A DNA stretch of 64,000 nucleotides from Hyphomicrobiales bacterium (GCA_900469445.1 UBXM01000044.1:1-64000), one strand, 5' to 3'. Shown: positions 25,909 through 35,036, counted from the stretch's first letter. The notes: a model not told the origin generated them from the sequence alone. A program made the numbers and translations.

Positions 25909-27221
25909 GCGACGACCTGTTCTCTCCCCGTATTCCGGATGATGTCGCCAGTCGCAGACCGCTGGCTGACAGGCTGCGCCCGACCTCGCTTGCCGAGGTC
26001 ACCGGCCAGCAACATCTGACGGGAGAGGATGGCGCGTTGCGCCGCATGATCGCATCGGGCACGCTCGGCTCGATGATCTTCTGGGGACCGCCGGGAACGG
26101 GCAAGACCACCGTTGCCCGGCTTCTCTCCGGCGAGACGGGTCTCGCCTTCGAACAGATCTCGGCGATCTTTTCCGGCGTCGCCGACCTGAAGAGGGTATT
26201 CGAGAGCGCCCGGCTGCGGCGCATGGACGGGCGGCAGACACTCCTCTTCGTCGACGAGATTCATCGGTTCAACCGTGCCCAGCAGGATAGTTTCCTGCCG
26301 GTCATGGAAGACGGCACGGTCATCCTGGTCGGCGCGACGACGGAAAATCCGAGCTTCGAGCTCAATGCCGCTCTTCTGTCCCGCGCCCGTGTTCTCACGT
26401 TCAGGGCGCATGACGAGGAAAGCCTGCAGGAGCTGCTGAAACGTGCCGAGCAGGTCGAAAACCGGCCGCTGCCGCTTGATGAGGATGCTCGGGCGGCGCT
26501 GGTCCGCATGGCGGATGGTGACGGTCGGGCGGTTCTGACGCTGGCGGAAGAGGTCTGGCGTGCCGCAAGGGCAGGGGAGGTCTTCGACACGTCCGGCCTG
26601 ACCGAGATCGTCCAGCGCCGCGCACCGGTCTATGACAAGGGGCAGGATGGCCACTACAATCTCATCTCGGCCCTGCACAAGGCGGTGCGCGGATCGGATC
26701 CCGACGCGGCTCTCTATTATCTCGCCCGCATGTTCGATGCCGGGGAAGACCCGCTTTACCTCGGCCGGCGGCTGGTAAGGATGGCGATAGAGGATATCGG
26801 CCTTGCCGATCCGCAGGCGCTTGTCGTCTGCAATGCCGCCAAGGACGCCTATGATTATCTCGGGTCACCGGAGGGTGAATTGGCGCTTGCCAATGCCTGC
26901 GTCTATCTCGCCACCGCGCCGAAATCCAATGCGGTCTATACCGCCTTCAAGTCGGCCATGCGGGCGGCCAAGGAAAACGGCTCGCTTCTGCCGCCCAAGC
27001 ACATCCTCAATGCGCCGACCAAGCTGATGAAGCAGGAAGGTTACAGCGAGGGATACCGTTACGATCACGACGAGCCGGACGCCTTTTCCGGCCAGAACTA
27101 CTTTCCCGAAAAGATGGGACGCCAGACCTACTATGATCCGCCGGAGCGCGGTTTCGAGCGCGAGATCCGCAAAAGGCTGGAATGGTGGTCGAAGCTGCGC
27201 CGGGAGCGCGGCGAGCCATAG
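25905..27221 (+). CDS. rarA: Replication-associated recombination protein A
   Basis: The 438-residue AAA+ ATPase has Walker A GPPGTGKTTVA and Walker B LFVDEIHRF, then the MgsA/RarA C-terminal tetramerisation region (RKRLEWWSKLR at the end). RarA acts at stalled forks. Its start overlaps the protease stop by 4 bp. The degP-rarA order recurs in rhizobia as far as I know. Confidence 0.95.
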   Translation: MSDDLFSPRIPDDVASRRPLADRLRPTSLAEVTGQQHLTGEDGALRRMIASGTLGSMIFWGPPGTGKTTVARLLSGETGLAFEQISAIFSGVADLKRVFESARLRRMDGRQTLLFVDEIHRFNRAQQDSFLPVMEDGTVILVGATTENPSFELNAALLSRARVLTFRAHDEESLQELLKRAEQVENRPLPLDEDARAALVRMADGDGRAVLTLAEEVWRAARAGEVFDTSGLTEIVQRRAPVYDKGQDGHYNLISALHKAVRGSDPDAALYYLARMFDAGEDPLYLGRRLVRMAIEDIGLADPQALVVCNAAKDAYDYLGSPEGELALANACVYLATAPKSNAVYTAFKSAMRAAKENGSLLPPKHILNAPTKLMKQEGYSEGYRYDHDEPDAFSGQNYFPEKMGRQTYYDPPERGFEREIRKRLEWWSKLRRERGEP

Positions 27222-27280
27222 GCAAACTCCGGCAAGGAGAGAAGCCGGTTAAAGTCCGGGTTTACTCTGGAGCCGAGCGG

Positions 27281-28099
27281 TCAGAGATGTTTCGTTATCC
27301 ATTGTTCAGCAAGGCTGGTCCAGGCGGAATGCGTGCCGGACGTGTCTCTCAGCGCAAAGCCGTGCGGAGCCGTTCCGAAGATATGCGCATCCACATCGCG
27401 CTCAGCCGTGCGGGCGGATCGGATCACGTTGAGGACATGGTCGACCGGTACCGACGCGTCATGCAGCGCATAGGCGAGGAATAGCGGTATTTTCGGCATG
27501 CCATGCGGTATCGCCGCGATGCCGATCGGCCAATCGTTGTAGAACGCCTGTTTTTCTGCCGGCGGATAATCGGGCTTTCCCTCGGGCGCTTTGTAATCCC
27601 TGTGGTTTGCATTCACGGGAGCATAGGCGATGATCGCGCCTTTAACGGCAAGCGGATGATCCTGACAGGCCATGACGCCTGCGAGATGTCCTCCCGAAGA
27701 CAGGCCGACATGGAAAAGCGGCAGCTGCGAACCGCGCCGATATAGATAGTCGAGGCAGGCGAGCGCGTCGGTCAGCGCAATGTCTTTCGGATGAACGCCA
27801 TCTGCGGCTGCAGCGCCTGGCAATCGATGGGTCACCACATAGGCGTCGATCGAAAGCGAGTTCAGCCACAGGGCAGGCTCGACGCCTTCCTTGTCATGCA
27901 TCAGCTTCAGATAACCGCCGCCGGGATAGACGAGTGCCTGCGCCCTTGGCTTTGCGACACGATAGGCATGGAGTTCCAGCCTTTGGATCTGGTCGTAAAC
28001 CCGATCCGGCCGTACGCCGCTCAAATGGTTGGGCGTGTCATCCGAAAGCGGGATGACGTCTCCATCCATGATGGTCTCCAGGTCTTGCATGTTCGTCAA
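27281..28099 (-). CDS. Alpha/beta hydrolase (esterase/lipase-like)
   Basis: The 272-residue product has an oxyanion motif YPGGGY and the nucleophile GLSSGGH. Likely acid and His are in HDASVPVDH and APHGFALRD. It resembles acetyl-xylan-esterase-like hydrolases; the substrate is unknown. The TTG at 28099 has GGAGG 8 nt upstream, whereas the ATG at 28090 is 17 nt away, so the TTG is preferred. Three 10-bp direct repeats lie upstream (28192-28221). Confidence 0.82.
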   Translation of the reverse strand: MTNMQDLETIMDGDVIPLSDDTPNHLSGVRPDRVYDQIQRLELHAYRVAKPRAQALVYPGGGYLKLMHDKEGVEPALWLNSLSIDAYVVTHRLPGAAAADGVHPKDIALTDALACLDYLYRRGSQLPLFHVGLSSGGHLAGVMACQDHPLAVKGAIIAYAPVNANHRDYKAPEGKPDYPPAEKQAFYNDWPIGIAAIPHGMPKIPLFLAYALHDASVPVDHVLNVIRSARTAERDVDAHIFGTAPHGFALRDTSGTHSAWTSLAEQWITKHL

Positions 28100-28191
28100 A
28101 GCTGTTTCCTCCCCGCAGCATTCTCATCACGTCCTGGTGAAGAGGCGCACATGGTGTTCACGGAACGCATTGCGATCAAGATGATAAGGCT

Positions 28192-28221
28192 ACGCATCTT
28201 GACGCATCTTGACGCATCATG
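28192..28221. repeat. Three phased 10-bp direct repeats
   Basis: ACGCATCTTG, ACGCATCTTG and ACGCATCATG follow each other with a 10-bp period, one helical turn. An inverted copy TCAAGATG lies at 28176-28183. They sit about 95-120 bp upstream of the minus-strand hydrolase gene and could be a regulator binding array. Confidence 0.8.
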
Positions 28222-28254
28222 CGCCTGTGCCCCTCGGGTTCTGTGATGGATTGC

Positions 28255-28569
28255 TCAGGAATCCTGCTTTTGCGGGCTCTGCATGGCCGGCGCGGGAATC
28301 AGTTTGACGGAAGATTCCGCCAGTCCGTGATGGCCTTCCATGTCGACGATCAGGTGCCAATGCCCGTTTTCGGGAATCACCAGCCGAACGGGTGATTTGC
28401 GGGTAACCCCGCCGACATATTTGAAATCGAGTCGTTCCGTAAATCGCTGGTAGTTCGCCGCGTTCATGAGGCGGATATTGTTGACGGCGCTCAATGTCAC
28501 CTCGATCGCGGTCCCGGCACGCTGTGGTTTGAGATCGTAATGGGTGAAATGAAAATTCGGCACTGCCAT
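28255..28569 (-). CDS. DUF1883 domain protein
   Basis: The product is 104 residues from the ATG at 28569 (MAVPNFHFTHYDLKPQRAGT), with AAAGAG upstream. The DUF1883 core FTHYDLKPQRAGTAIEV, then NIRLMNAANYQRF and SPVRLVIPENGHWHLIVD, is clear. In some proteins this domain is joined to TIR domains, but here it stands alone. The function is unknown. Confidence 0.85.
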   Translation of the reverse strand: MAVPNFHFTHYDLKPQRAGTAIEVTLSAVNNIRLMNAANYQRFTERLDFKYVGGVTRKSPVRLVIPENGHWHLIVDMEGHHGLAESSVKLIPAPAMQSPQKQDS

Positions 28570-28714
28570 GTCAGTCTCTTTGTTACTCCGTCCAGAGTTG
28601 TGCAACCCTACGTCACGCTCGGTTAAGGATTGGTGGAACCTAACCCTTGCTGGCGGGTTATATTGGCGAATGGCAATGGCTGTTGCAACCGACACCGATG
28701 TCACAGGAATAAAA

Positions 28715-28806
28715 CCGGCGGCGTCCGTCCCCTGCGCCGCTCCATAATAATAACAGCCAACCTCCAATTCCAACCTCGCCGCGTCCCCTCGGCGAGGTTT
28801 TCTTTT
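28715..28806 (+). ncRNA. Candidate small RNA with twin CU-rich loops
   Basis: Two hairpins lie on the plus strand between two minus-strand genes. The first (28718-28723 with 28735-28740) has 6 bp and an 11-nt loop. The second (28772-28781 with 28790-28799) has 10 perfect bp and ends in TTTTCTTTT, a Rho-independent terminator. Both loops contain CGTCCCCT, and the linker carries ACCTCC, complementary to a Shine-Dalgarno core. No gene accounts for the terminator. The 5' end is a guess; a weak TTGCAA/GAATAA pair lies at 28683-28712. Confidence 0.6.
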
Positions 28807-29812
28807 ATCCGGCGCGCCTGTTCTCCACGTCGAGCTGCTGCACGAGCGCCAAGACCGTCTCGCATACCGGTGTCGGCACATTTGCCAGCTTTCCCAGTTC
28901 GACGACCATTCCGTTGAGTGGAACGGTCTCGAGCGCCTTGCCGGCGTTCAGATCCTGCAGCATGGAAGTCTTGACCGGGCCGAAGCCATTGGCGCTGGCG
29001 AATTGTTCGTCGGCGGATCGCTGGAAGCGGCAGCCGAGTGCGGTGCCGACGGCCTGCACCTCGTTCATGATCCTGCGGACCATCTGCGACAGATCCGGAT
29101 TGGCCATAAGGTCGACCATCAAGGCCCGCGTCAGTGCGCTGATCGGATTGAAGGCGGCATTGCCCCGGAGCTTTGCCCAGATTTCGTCGCGGATGCGCGC
29201 CGTCGGACGAATGTCGAGGCCGGCCTCAGCGAGCAGTTCCGCCACGGCTTGCAGATCGGCCGTCAGTTCGCCGTTAGGCTCTCCGAGATGGAAGTGACCT
29301 TTGCCATTGAGTTTGGTGCAGCCGGGCCGGATCACTTCCGCACCCTGATAAGCGACGCAGCCGATCACGCGCTCGGGGCCGACCATAGTCCACAGCCGAC
29401 CGTTCGGATCGAGTTGCGGCAATTGCCGCCCTGCAAATCCGCTTTCCTGATCCTGGTGGAAATACCACCAGGGTATGCCGTTGAGGATCGTCATTACGCG
29501 CGTCTGTGGGTGAAGCAGGCAAGCGATGCCATCCGCGGCTGCGGAAAGCTGATGTCCCTTGAGGCCGGTGATGACGAGATCCTGCGGCGGGAGGTTGGCA
29601 GGGTCGTCCGTTGCTGCGACGTTGGCAAAGATCGAAGGAAAAGCCTCGTCGTCATATACGACGCTCAGTCCTTGATCCTTGATCGCCGCAAGCTGTGCTC
29701 CGCGTGCAATCACCGAAATCGTGACCTTGTCTCCAAGCGCATGCGCAATATTCGTCGCGAATGCGCCGCCGAGTGCCCCTGCGCCGTAAATGCAAATCGT
29801 CTTGATGCTCAT
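28805..29812 (-). CDS. 2-dehydropantoate 2-reductase family protein
   Basis: The product is 335 residues from the ATG at 29812 (MSIKTICIYGAGALGGAFA), with GAGGGACG upstream. The Rossmann motif GAGALGG and the ketopantoate reductase C-domain (RGNAAFNPISALT) fit the PanE/ApbA family, which reduces ketopantoate with NADPH. It is longer than E. coli PanE, so another 2-keto acid is possible. The stop lies just past the plus-strand terminator hairpin of the small RNA candidate. Confidence 0.85.
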   Translation of the reverse strand: MSIKTICIYGAGALGGAFATNIAHALGDKVTISVIARGAQLAAIKDQGLSVVYDDEAFPSIFANVAATDDPANLPPQDLVITGLKGHQLSAAADGIACLLHPQTRVMTILNGIPWWYFHQDQESGFAGRQLPQLDPNGRLWTMVGPERVIGCVAYQGAEVIRPGCTKLNGKGHFHLGEPNGELTADLQAVAELLAEAGLDIRPTARIRDEIWAKLRGNAAFNPISALTRALMVDLMANPDLSQMVRRIMNEVQAVGTALGCRFQRSADEQFASANGFGPVKTSMLQDLNAGKALETVPLNGMVVELGKLANVPTPVCETVLALVQQLDVENRRAG

Positions 29813-29920
29813 CGTCCCTCGCTGCATGCCGGTCATTCGGCGACAGCCTAAAGCAGCAGGGACGACGAGGCGAACGAGTTTTTATGATAATTCAACAACT
29901 CACGGGAACGCTGCCGCGGG

Positions 29921-30136
29921 TTAATGCGGCCGTGTCAGCGGCAGAAGCTCGTTGCGCCGCAATTCGTCGATTGCGGTGACGGCTTCAGAAAGCGGCCAGC
30001 CTGCGTCGAGTGCGGCGGAAAGCATCTTCAGTTCCGCCTCCTGCTCTAGGGCCAGAAACAGCGGTTCCAGCGCCTCCTGAACCGTGAGGACGTGGTCCGT
30101 GGGCGAGACAACAGATTGGCGTGCTTCGTTCGGCAT
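29921..30136 (-). CDS. Small hypothetical protein
   Basis: The product is 71 residues from the ATG at 30136, which has GAGGAGAA upstream. It is acidic and helical, with VQEALEPLFLALEQEAELKML and AGWPLSEAVTAIDELRR. I do not recognise a family. It lies between the reductase and acyltransferase genes on the same strand. Confidence 0.6.
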   Translation of the reverse strand: MPNEARQSVVSPTDHVLTVQEALEPLFLALEQEAELKMLSAALDAGWPLSEAVTAIDELRRNELLPLTRPH

Positions 30137-30214
30137 GGATGCGGTTCTCCTCTCTGTTTTTAAGTGCATTTCTGTCAATTTCCCGAGAGTGGAAAAGGTT
30201 CCCGCTCTCCTGTT

Positions 30215-31309
30215 TTATTTTTGGGTGGCGGGGCGGCCGTGAAGAACTTTCGCCTTGAAGCGTCTCTGCAATGGCTGATCGAGCCAGATTGTCATGCACC
30301 ATGAAATGAGGACGACGATTGCGACAAGGATGATGCCGGCGAATGGCATCGCTTCCGGCCGGGTAATGCCTGGAATGAGGACATGCGCCCAGTCGAGCAG
30401 CGGTGTGTGCAGCACATAGACCGCATAGGAGGCGGTCCCGAGAAAACTGGAGACTGCCGCGGTTTTCGGACCCGGCACGATAGCACTTGCCCAGTAAAGA
30501 AGTGCAGGCCAGATCAGCAAGACGACGACGAGATCGAAGATCCAGCGCAGGTCGCGTGGGGTCGGGAAGGCGAGTACGGCAATCAGCAGCGCCAGGCAGA
30601 GCAGTGATTGTCCGGGGCGCATCACCGGTACCCGGCGGCGATAGCGATAGATCAGCATCCCCATGGTGAATGAAAAGAACACGCGCGCCATGCCGGCATA
30701 CATTTCGTGCCAGCGGAAGCCCGCATGCAGGCGGTCGAATTGCAGTGCGGCAACGACGAGCAATATCGCGCTGACCGCAAGCACGCCGGCGATCTGGCGC
30801 AGTGTAGCCCGCGCGCCGCGCAATGCATAAGCCAGGTTCGCCACGAGTTCGTTGAACAGTGACCATGCCGGGTGGACGAGGAAAAGCGCCGCGTTGAACG
30901 AGATGGTGATCGGTGAGGGCAGGAAGAGAAGCCCGGTAAGGAAGGAAAGCGCCAGCTCGTTCGGGATGACGTATTCGTCCGCCATGACCGGCACGCCGGC
31001 AAAATACATCCGGATATAGTAGGCCGTACCCAGCGCAAGCGCGATCGCGTAAAGCGGATAAAGCCGCAGCAGCCGCGCCTTCATGAATTGAAACGGCGAG
31101 ATGCGCCCTTCCGAAAGCGAGGCGCCATAGGCATGCGCCAGCACGAAGCCGCTCAGCGCGAAAAACAGATCGACGCCGAGATAGCTGGAGGGCAGGGCGT
31201 CTCCCAGAAGGTCTTCCGCATGGCGCTGGATAATGAAGATCGCAGCGATGCCCCTGAGCCCGTCGAGTAGCACAAAACGGTCTCTGGTCGGGCGGTTTGC
31301 AGGTTCCAT
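30215..31309 (-). CDS. Acyltransferase 3 family membrane protein
   Basis: The 364-residue product has about ten transmembrane helices. The N-terminal block FVLLDGLRGIAAIFIIQRHA with its conserved His is the acyltransferase-3 signature. Such enzymes O-acylate surface sugars or membrane glycans. The ATG at 31309 (GAGG upstream) is preferred over longer in-frame starts. The substrate is unknown and no polysaccharide genes are adjacent. Confidence 0.88.
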   Translation of the reverse strand: MEPANRPTRDRFVLLDGLRGIAAIFIIQRHAEDLLGDALPSSYLGVDLFFALSGFVLAHAYGASLSEGRISPFQFMKARLLRLYPLYAIALALGTAYYIRMYFAGVPVMADEYVIPNELALSFLTGLLFLPSPITISFNAALFLVHPAWSLFNELVANLAYALRGARATLRQIAGVLAVSAILLVVAALQFDRLHAGFRWHEMYAGMARVFFSFTMGMLIYRYRRRVPVMRPGQSLLCLALLIAVLAFPTPRDLRWIFDLVVVLLIWPALLYWASAIVPGPKTAAVSSFLGTASYAVYVLHTPLLDWAHVLIPGITRPEAMPFAGIILVAIVVLISWCMTIWLDQPLQRRFKAKVLHGRPATQK

Positions 31310-31671
31310 GGGGCCTCGGGATTGATTGCGGACGGAAAGATGTGTCGCTCGCAAGATAGCACCGATTGTCACCTGGAACACCGTTTCCTGCGGGCGGAAA
31401 TCATCATGACTTGCTGCGTTTTGGGGAAGCCTGATCGGATGCTCGCGTGGTCCTCGCGATGTCGTGACCACGTGGCGCAGGTCTTTTTATGCCGGCCTGC
31501 GCGCGGTTAACAGTGTGTTTATGAATTCATGAAAGTAGGAAGTAATCGGTGCGGGATCGCACATGCGGCCAGGGGTAGGGCAAAATCCGCATGAACGGTC
31601 TCGAGGCTAGATGCCGGATGTATTCGCCTGCCCATCCGCCAAACGCAGGCTGTGTATGGAGTAATTGTATC

Positions 31672-32310
31672 ATGACCAATAAGCCCTTCGCGCTGGCGCT
31701 CGCCGCCGTATTCGTTTCCGGTTCCGCACTTTCGGTATCCGCAGCTGACCTCACCAGCTCCTATGAGCCGCCGGCTTACAGTGAGCCGTCTGGCCCGTCT
31801 TCCGATTGGAGCGGCGCTTATGTCGGTCTGAACGCCGGCACAGCGTCCGACAAGATCAACCCGTTCTCGGGTGATTCCGAATTCAGCGGCGGTATCCAGG
31901 GTGGCTACAACACCGAAATCAACGGCGTTGTTGTCGGCGGCGAAGCCGAGCTTTCTCATCTTGGCGATGCGGAAGTGGGTGTGCGCGGCGGCAAGCTGAA
32001 GGAGCGTTATCGCGCTGCCGTCAAGGGCAAGGTCGGTGCACCGCTCGGCAATACGCTGGTTTACGGTACGGCTGGTGTAGCCATGACGAGCCTGCGCGAC
32101 AACGGCGGCACTGAAGGCCCGGATGGCTGGAAGCCCGGCTGGCTGGTTGGTGCCGGCGTCGAGCAGAAGATCACCGACAACCTCTCGGGTCGCGTTGAGT
32201 ATAATTACACTCGCACCAACGACGTCCGCAGCTTCCGTACGGACAGCGGAACGTCTGAGCGCGATATCGGCGATCACACGATCAAGGCCGGCGTGAACTA
32301 CAAGTTCTAA
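31672..32310 (+). CDS. Outer membrane beta-barrel protein (Omp25/31 type)
   Basis: The 212-residue product has a signal peptide cleaved near SVSA/ADL. The barrel has alternating strands: SSDWSGAYVGLNAGTAS, GGIQGGYNTEINGVVVGGEAELSH in order, and the C-terminal DHTIKAGVNYKF ending in Phe. It is typical of the porin-family opacity/Omp25-31 proteins of rhizobia. The ATG at 31672 gives the clean signal peptide. It is monocistronic, with a strong terminator. Confidence 0.9.
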   Translation: MTNKPFALALAAVFVSGSALSVSAADLTSSYEPPAYSEPSGPSSDWSGAYVGLNAGTASDKINPFSGDSEFSGGIQGGYNTEINGVVVGGEAELSHLGDAEVGVRGGKLKERYRAAVKGKVGAPLGNTLVYGTAGVAMTSLRDNGGTEGPDGWKPGWLVGAGVEQKITDNLSGRVEYNYTRTNDVRSFRTDSGTSERDIGDHTIKAGVNYKF

Positions 32311-32346
32311 AAATACCGGGCCCTCGGGCTCGCAGACGAAATGACG

Positions 32347-32388
32347 ATGGCGTCGCATACCTTCGGGTTTGCGGCGCCATTTTCGTTT
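32347..32388 (+). terminator. Rho-independent terminator with TTCG loop
   Basis: Eleven pairs (32347-32357 with 32370-32380) and a three-pair upper stem beyond a T-T mismatch close a TTCG tetraloop. TTTCGTTT follows. It ends the outer membrane protein transcript. Confidence 0.9.
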
Positions 32389-32782
32389 GTCTTGAGGCGG
32401 GATTGTTGGCTGTGCTGGGCCCGGTGTGTTTGTGAGGCCGTATTGCTGGGTTGGTGATCGCTGCCCGCGCTGTAATCAGCTTTTCTGATTACAGCAATTG
32501 AATTTAAGTATAAAATGACTGAATGATGTTTTCTGTTTCTATTTTTGGCGACAATATTTTCGCTTAATTGATGATGGTCAGGCGTATTCAAGTATTGGTA
32601 TCGGTTTATTGTGGATGCATTAATCCCTGTGCGGTCTTTTGCGACTATGCAGGTGAACCTGCATTGATCCGTCGCATGATGCGAACCGCACCCAATCCTT
32701 CGTCATCCCGCTGAAGCCGATGCAAATCGAGCCGGGGTTATGGCGCATTTCCGATCCGGTCGATTTCATAGGTAATTTCACG
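32389..32782. promoter_or_regulatory. AT-rich intergenic region with two perfect dyads
   Basis: This gap has no gene. It is distinctly AT-richer (about 32480-32640) than its surroundings. GCTGTAATCAG and CTGATTACAGC (32469-32479, 32485-32495) form an 11-bp inverted repeat. ATGCAGGT-GA-ACCTGCAT (32647-32664) is an 18-bp perfect palindrome about 120 bp before the chemoreceptor start. The region probably holds the chemoreceptor promoter and operator. Confidence 0.5.
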
Positions 32783-34756
32783 ATGTTGAAGCATATACGC
32801 ATCAGAACCAAAATCCTTCTGTCCATTGGCGTATTGGCGCTTATCTCCCTTTGCGGGGTTTCCTACCTCACCTACAAGTTTGAAGAAGCCAGTACGGCAT
32901 ATAACGAGTTCCTCAATACGGAGGCGAAAGCCGCCCTGTTGTCGGCAAGGGCCAGTTCTGGTGTTAACGGTGCCGCCGTCCGTCTCGGGCGCATTCTTCT
33001 TTTCTCGCCTGATGTTCCGCAGTTCGAAACGGCGCAGAAGGAATTCGATTCTCTGCTCGGTATCGCGGTTGGCCGCATGCAGGAGCTTTCGACGCTCGTT
33101 CCCGGCACCAAGCAGGCGATGGACAATCTTCTGGTCGATATCAATGGCGTTCGGGCGCTGCTTGATGACGTCGTGAAACTGCGCAAGGAAGGCAGCTATC
33201 AGGCTGCTGTCGAGCGGATGGCCGCGCTGGAGGCGCTGACGACACGTATTTCCAAGCAGTTCAATGACAGCAACAGCGCCTTGCAGGCGGTCCAGACGGC
33301 GGGGACCGATCGTCTTGCAGCCCTGGTCAGCGAGACGATCGTCACCAATATGGTCGCCATGGTCGTCGGCATCGTGTTTGCCCTCGCGGTCGCGGCCTAT
33401 TTCGTCCAGCAGGGCATTACCAAGCCGATGAACAGGCTGCGTGAACAGATGCAGCAGCTGGCTCAGGGCGAGACTGCCGGCGAGATCTTCGGTCATGACC
33501 GGCGCGACGAGATCGGCGATATGGCGGCTACCGTCGCGGTGTTCCGGGAAAATGCGATCGAGCGCACACGTCTGGAAGAGCAGACGGAAAACACCAGAAA
33601 CCTCGCCGAAAGCGAAAGGGCGCGTCAGGAGCTCGAAAAGGCGTCCGAGGCCCAAAACGTGCAGTTCGCGCTGCAGTCTCTCGGCAACGGTCTGAAGCGG
33701 CTTGCAGGTGGCGACCTGGTAACCACCATCGATACGCCTTTTGTCGCCGATCTGGATTCCGTTCGTGAGGATTTCAACGTTTCGCTGAGCAAGGTTCGCG
33801 AAGCGATGCAATCCGTCGGCCTCAATGCGCAGGCCATCACCGCCAGTGCCAATGAGCTCATGTCTTCGGCAAACGACATGTCGAGCCGCACCGAACAGCA
33901 GGCGGCCTCCGTCGAGGAGACGGCTGCGGCGCTCGAAGAGATCACGACGACGGTCAAGGATGCGGCGAGCCGGGCCGAAGAGGCAAGTCAGCTCGTTGCC
34001 CGTACGCGGACCGGTGCCGAAAAATCCGGCGAGATCGTTCGCCACGCGGTCGATGCCATGCACCAGATCGAGCGCTCGTCCTCCGAGATCAGCAACATTA
34101 TCGGCGTGATCGACGATATCGCCTTCCAGACCAACCTTCTGGCCCTCAATGCCGGGGTCGAGGCAGCGCGTGCCGGCGAGGCGGGCAAGGGCTTTGCCGT
34201 CGTGGCGCAGGAAGTCCGTGAGCTGGCCCAGCGCTCAGCCGCTGCCGCCAAGGAAATCAAGGTCCTGATCAATACGTCGGGCGGTCATGTCGAACAGGGT
34301 GTCAATCTGGTCGGTGAGACCGGCAAGGCGCTCGATGCGATCGTAACGGAAGTGCATGAGATAAATCGGCATGTTCAGGCGATCGCGGAATCGGCGCGCG
34401 AACAGTCGCTCGGCCTTCAGGAAATCAACACGGCCGTCAATACGATCGATCAGGGAACCCAGCAGAACGCGGCCATGGTGGAGCAATCGACCGCCGCCAG
34501 CCATAGTCTCGCAAAGGATGCCGAAGCGCTGATGACACTGCTTGGTCAGTTCCATGTCGGCAGCGAACGTCTGCAGTCCTCTCGCTCTGTCGAGCGGCAT
34601 GTCGCGCGCTCTGCTGCGCCGCTGCGTGTCGCCGATCAGGACGAGCGGCCGCGTCTGTCTCCGGCGCGTTCGCTTGGTCGCAGGTTGGCCTCCGCATTCG
34701 GCGGCGGTTCGGCCTCCGCCGCTGCGGTCAAGGAAACGGAATGGTCCGAGTTCTAG
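32783..34756 (+). CDS. Methyl-accepting chemotaxis protein
   Basis: The product is 657 residues from the ATG at 32783 (MLKHIRIRTKILLSIGVLAL). TM1 is about 8-28, followed by a periplasmic four-helix domain, TM2 (about 192-215), HAMP, and a long signalling domain with the hairpin tip IDDIAFQTNLLALNAGVEAARAGEAG. The C-terminal EWSEF matches the WxxF-type CheR/CheB tether. The ligand is unknown. An upstream ATG at 32720 would prepend residues that spoil the signal anchor. Confidence 0.93.
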   Translation: MLKHIRIRTKILLSIGVLALISLCGVSYLTYKFEEASTAYNEFLNTEAKAALLSARASSGVNGAAVRLGRILLFSPDVPQFETAQKEFDSLLGIAVGRMQELSTLVPGTKQAMDNLLVDINGVRALLDDVVKLRKEGSYQAAVERMAALEALTTRISKQFNDSNSALQAVQTAGTDRLAALVSETIVTNMVAMVVGIVFALAVAAYFVQQGITKPMNRLREQMQQLAQGETAGEIFGHDRRDEIGDMAATVAVFRENAIERTRLEEQTENTRNLAESERARQELEKASEAQNVQFALQSLGNGLKRLAGGDLVTTIDTPFVADLDSVREDFNVSLSKVREAMQSVGLNAQAITASANELMSSANDMSSRTEQQAASVEETAAALEEITTTVKDAASRAEEASQLVARTRTGAEKSGEIVRHAVDAMHQIERSSSEISNIIGVIDDIAFQTNLLALNAGVEAARAGEAGKGFAVVAQEVRELAQRSAAAAKEIKVLINTSGGHVEQGVNLVGETGKALDAIVTEVHEINRHVQAIAESAREQSLGLQEINTAVNTIDQGTQQNAAMVEQSTAASHSLAKDAEALMTLLGQFHVGSERLQSSRSVERHVARSAAPLRVADQDERPRLSPARSLGRRLASAFGGGSASAAAVKETEWSEF

Positions 34757-34795
34757 GTCGTTAGATCTTCGACCCTCACGGCTTTAATAACCAAA

Positions 34796-34830
34796 CACGG
34801 GCCTTCGATCCTTGGTGGCGAAGGCCCGTG
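34796..34830. terminator. Terminator between chemoreceptor and DUF1508 genes
   Basis: Twelve perfect pairs (34796-34807 with 34819-34830) have an 11-nt loop. On the minus strand TTTGGTTATT follows, so it mainly serves the DUF1508 gene, with possible use for the convergent chemoreceptor. Confidence 0.75.
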
Positions 34831-34853
34831 GCCGTTTCAGGGGTTTCGTCTCG

Positions 34854-35036
34854 TCAGGCCGGATTGCACGTCATTCCATTGCGCCGGGCGTTGTCGATGC
34901 AGTCGCTTTTGTTGATGTAGCTCTCGCCCGAATTGCCGACGATGCGACCGTTCGAGGCCGTGCGCCGCCACCGCCACTGGCTGCCGCTCTGATAGATTTC
35001 CCAGGTATCCCCATTGCTGTCCTTGCAACTTGGCAT
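34854..35036 (-). CDS. DUF1508 (YegP-like) small protein
   Basis: The 60-residue product is a single DUF1508 unit: WEIYQSGSQWRWRR, then ASNGRIVGNSGESYINKSDC. YegP-type proteins usually have two such repeats, and this is a half-length version. GGGAGGACG precedes the ATG. The function of the family is unknown. Confidence 0.82.
   Translation of the reverse strand: MPSCKDSNGDTWEIYQSGSQWRWRRTASNGRIVGNSGESYINKSDCIDNARRNGMTCNPA

Noticed and set aside
28192..28221. Possible CRISPR or IS end
   Set aside because: Three 10-bp repeats with no spacers and no transposase nearby.
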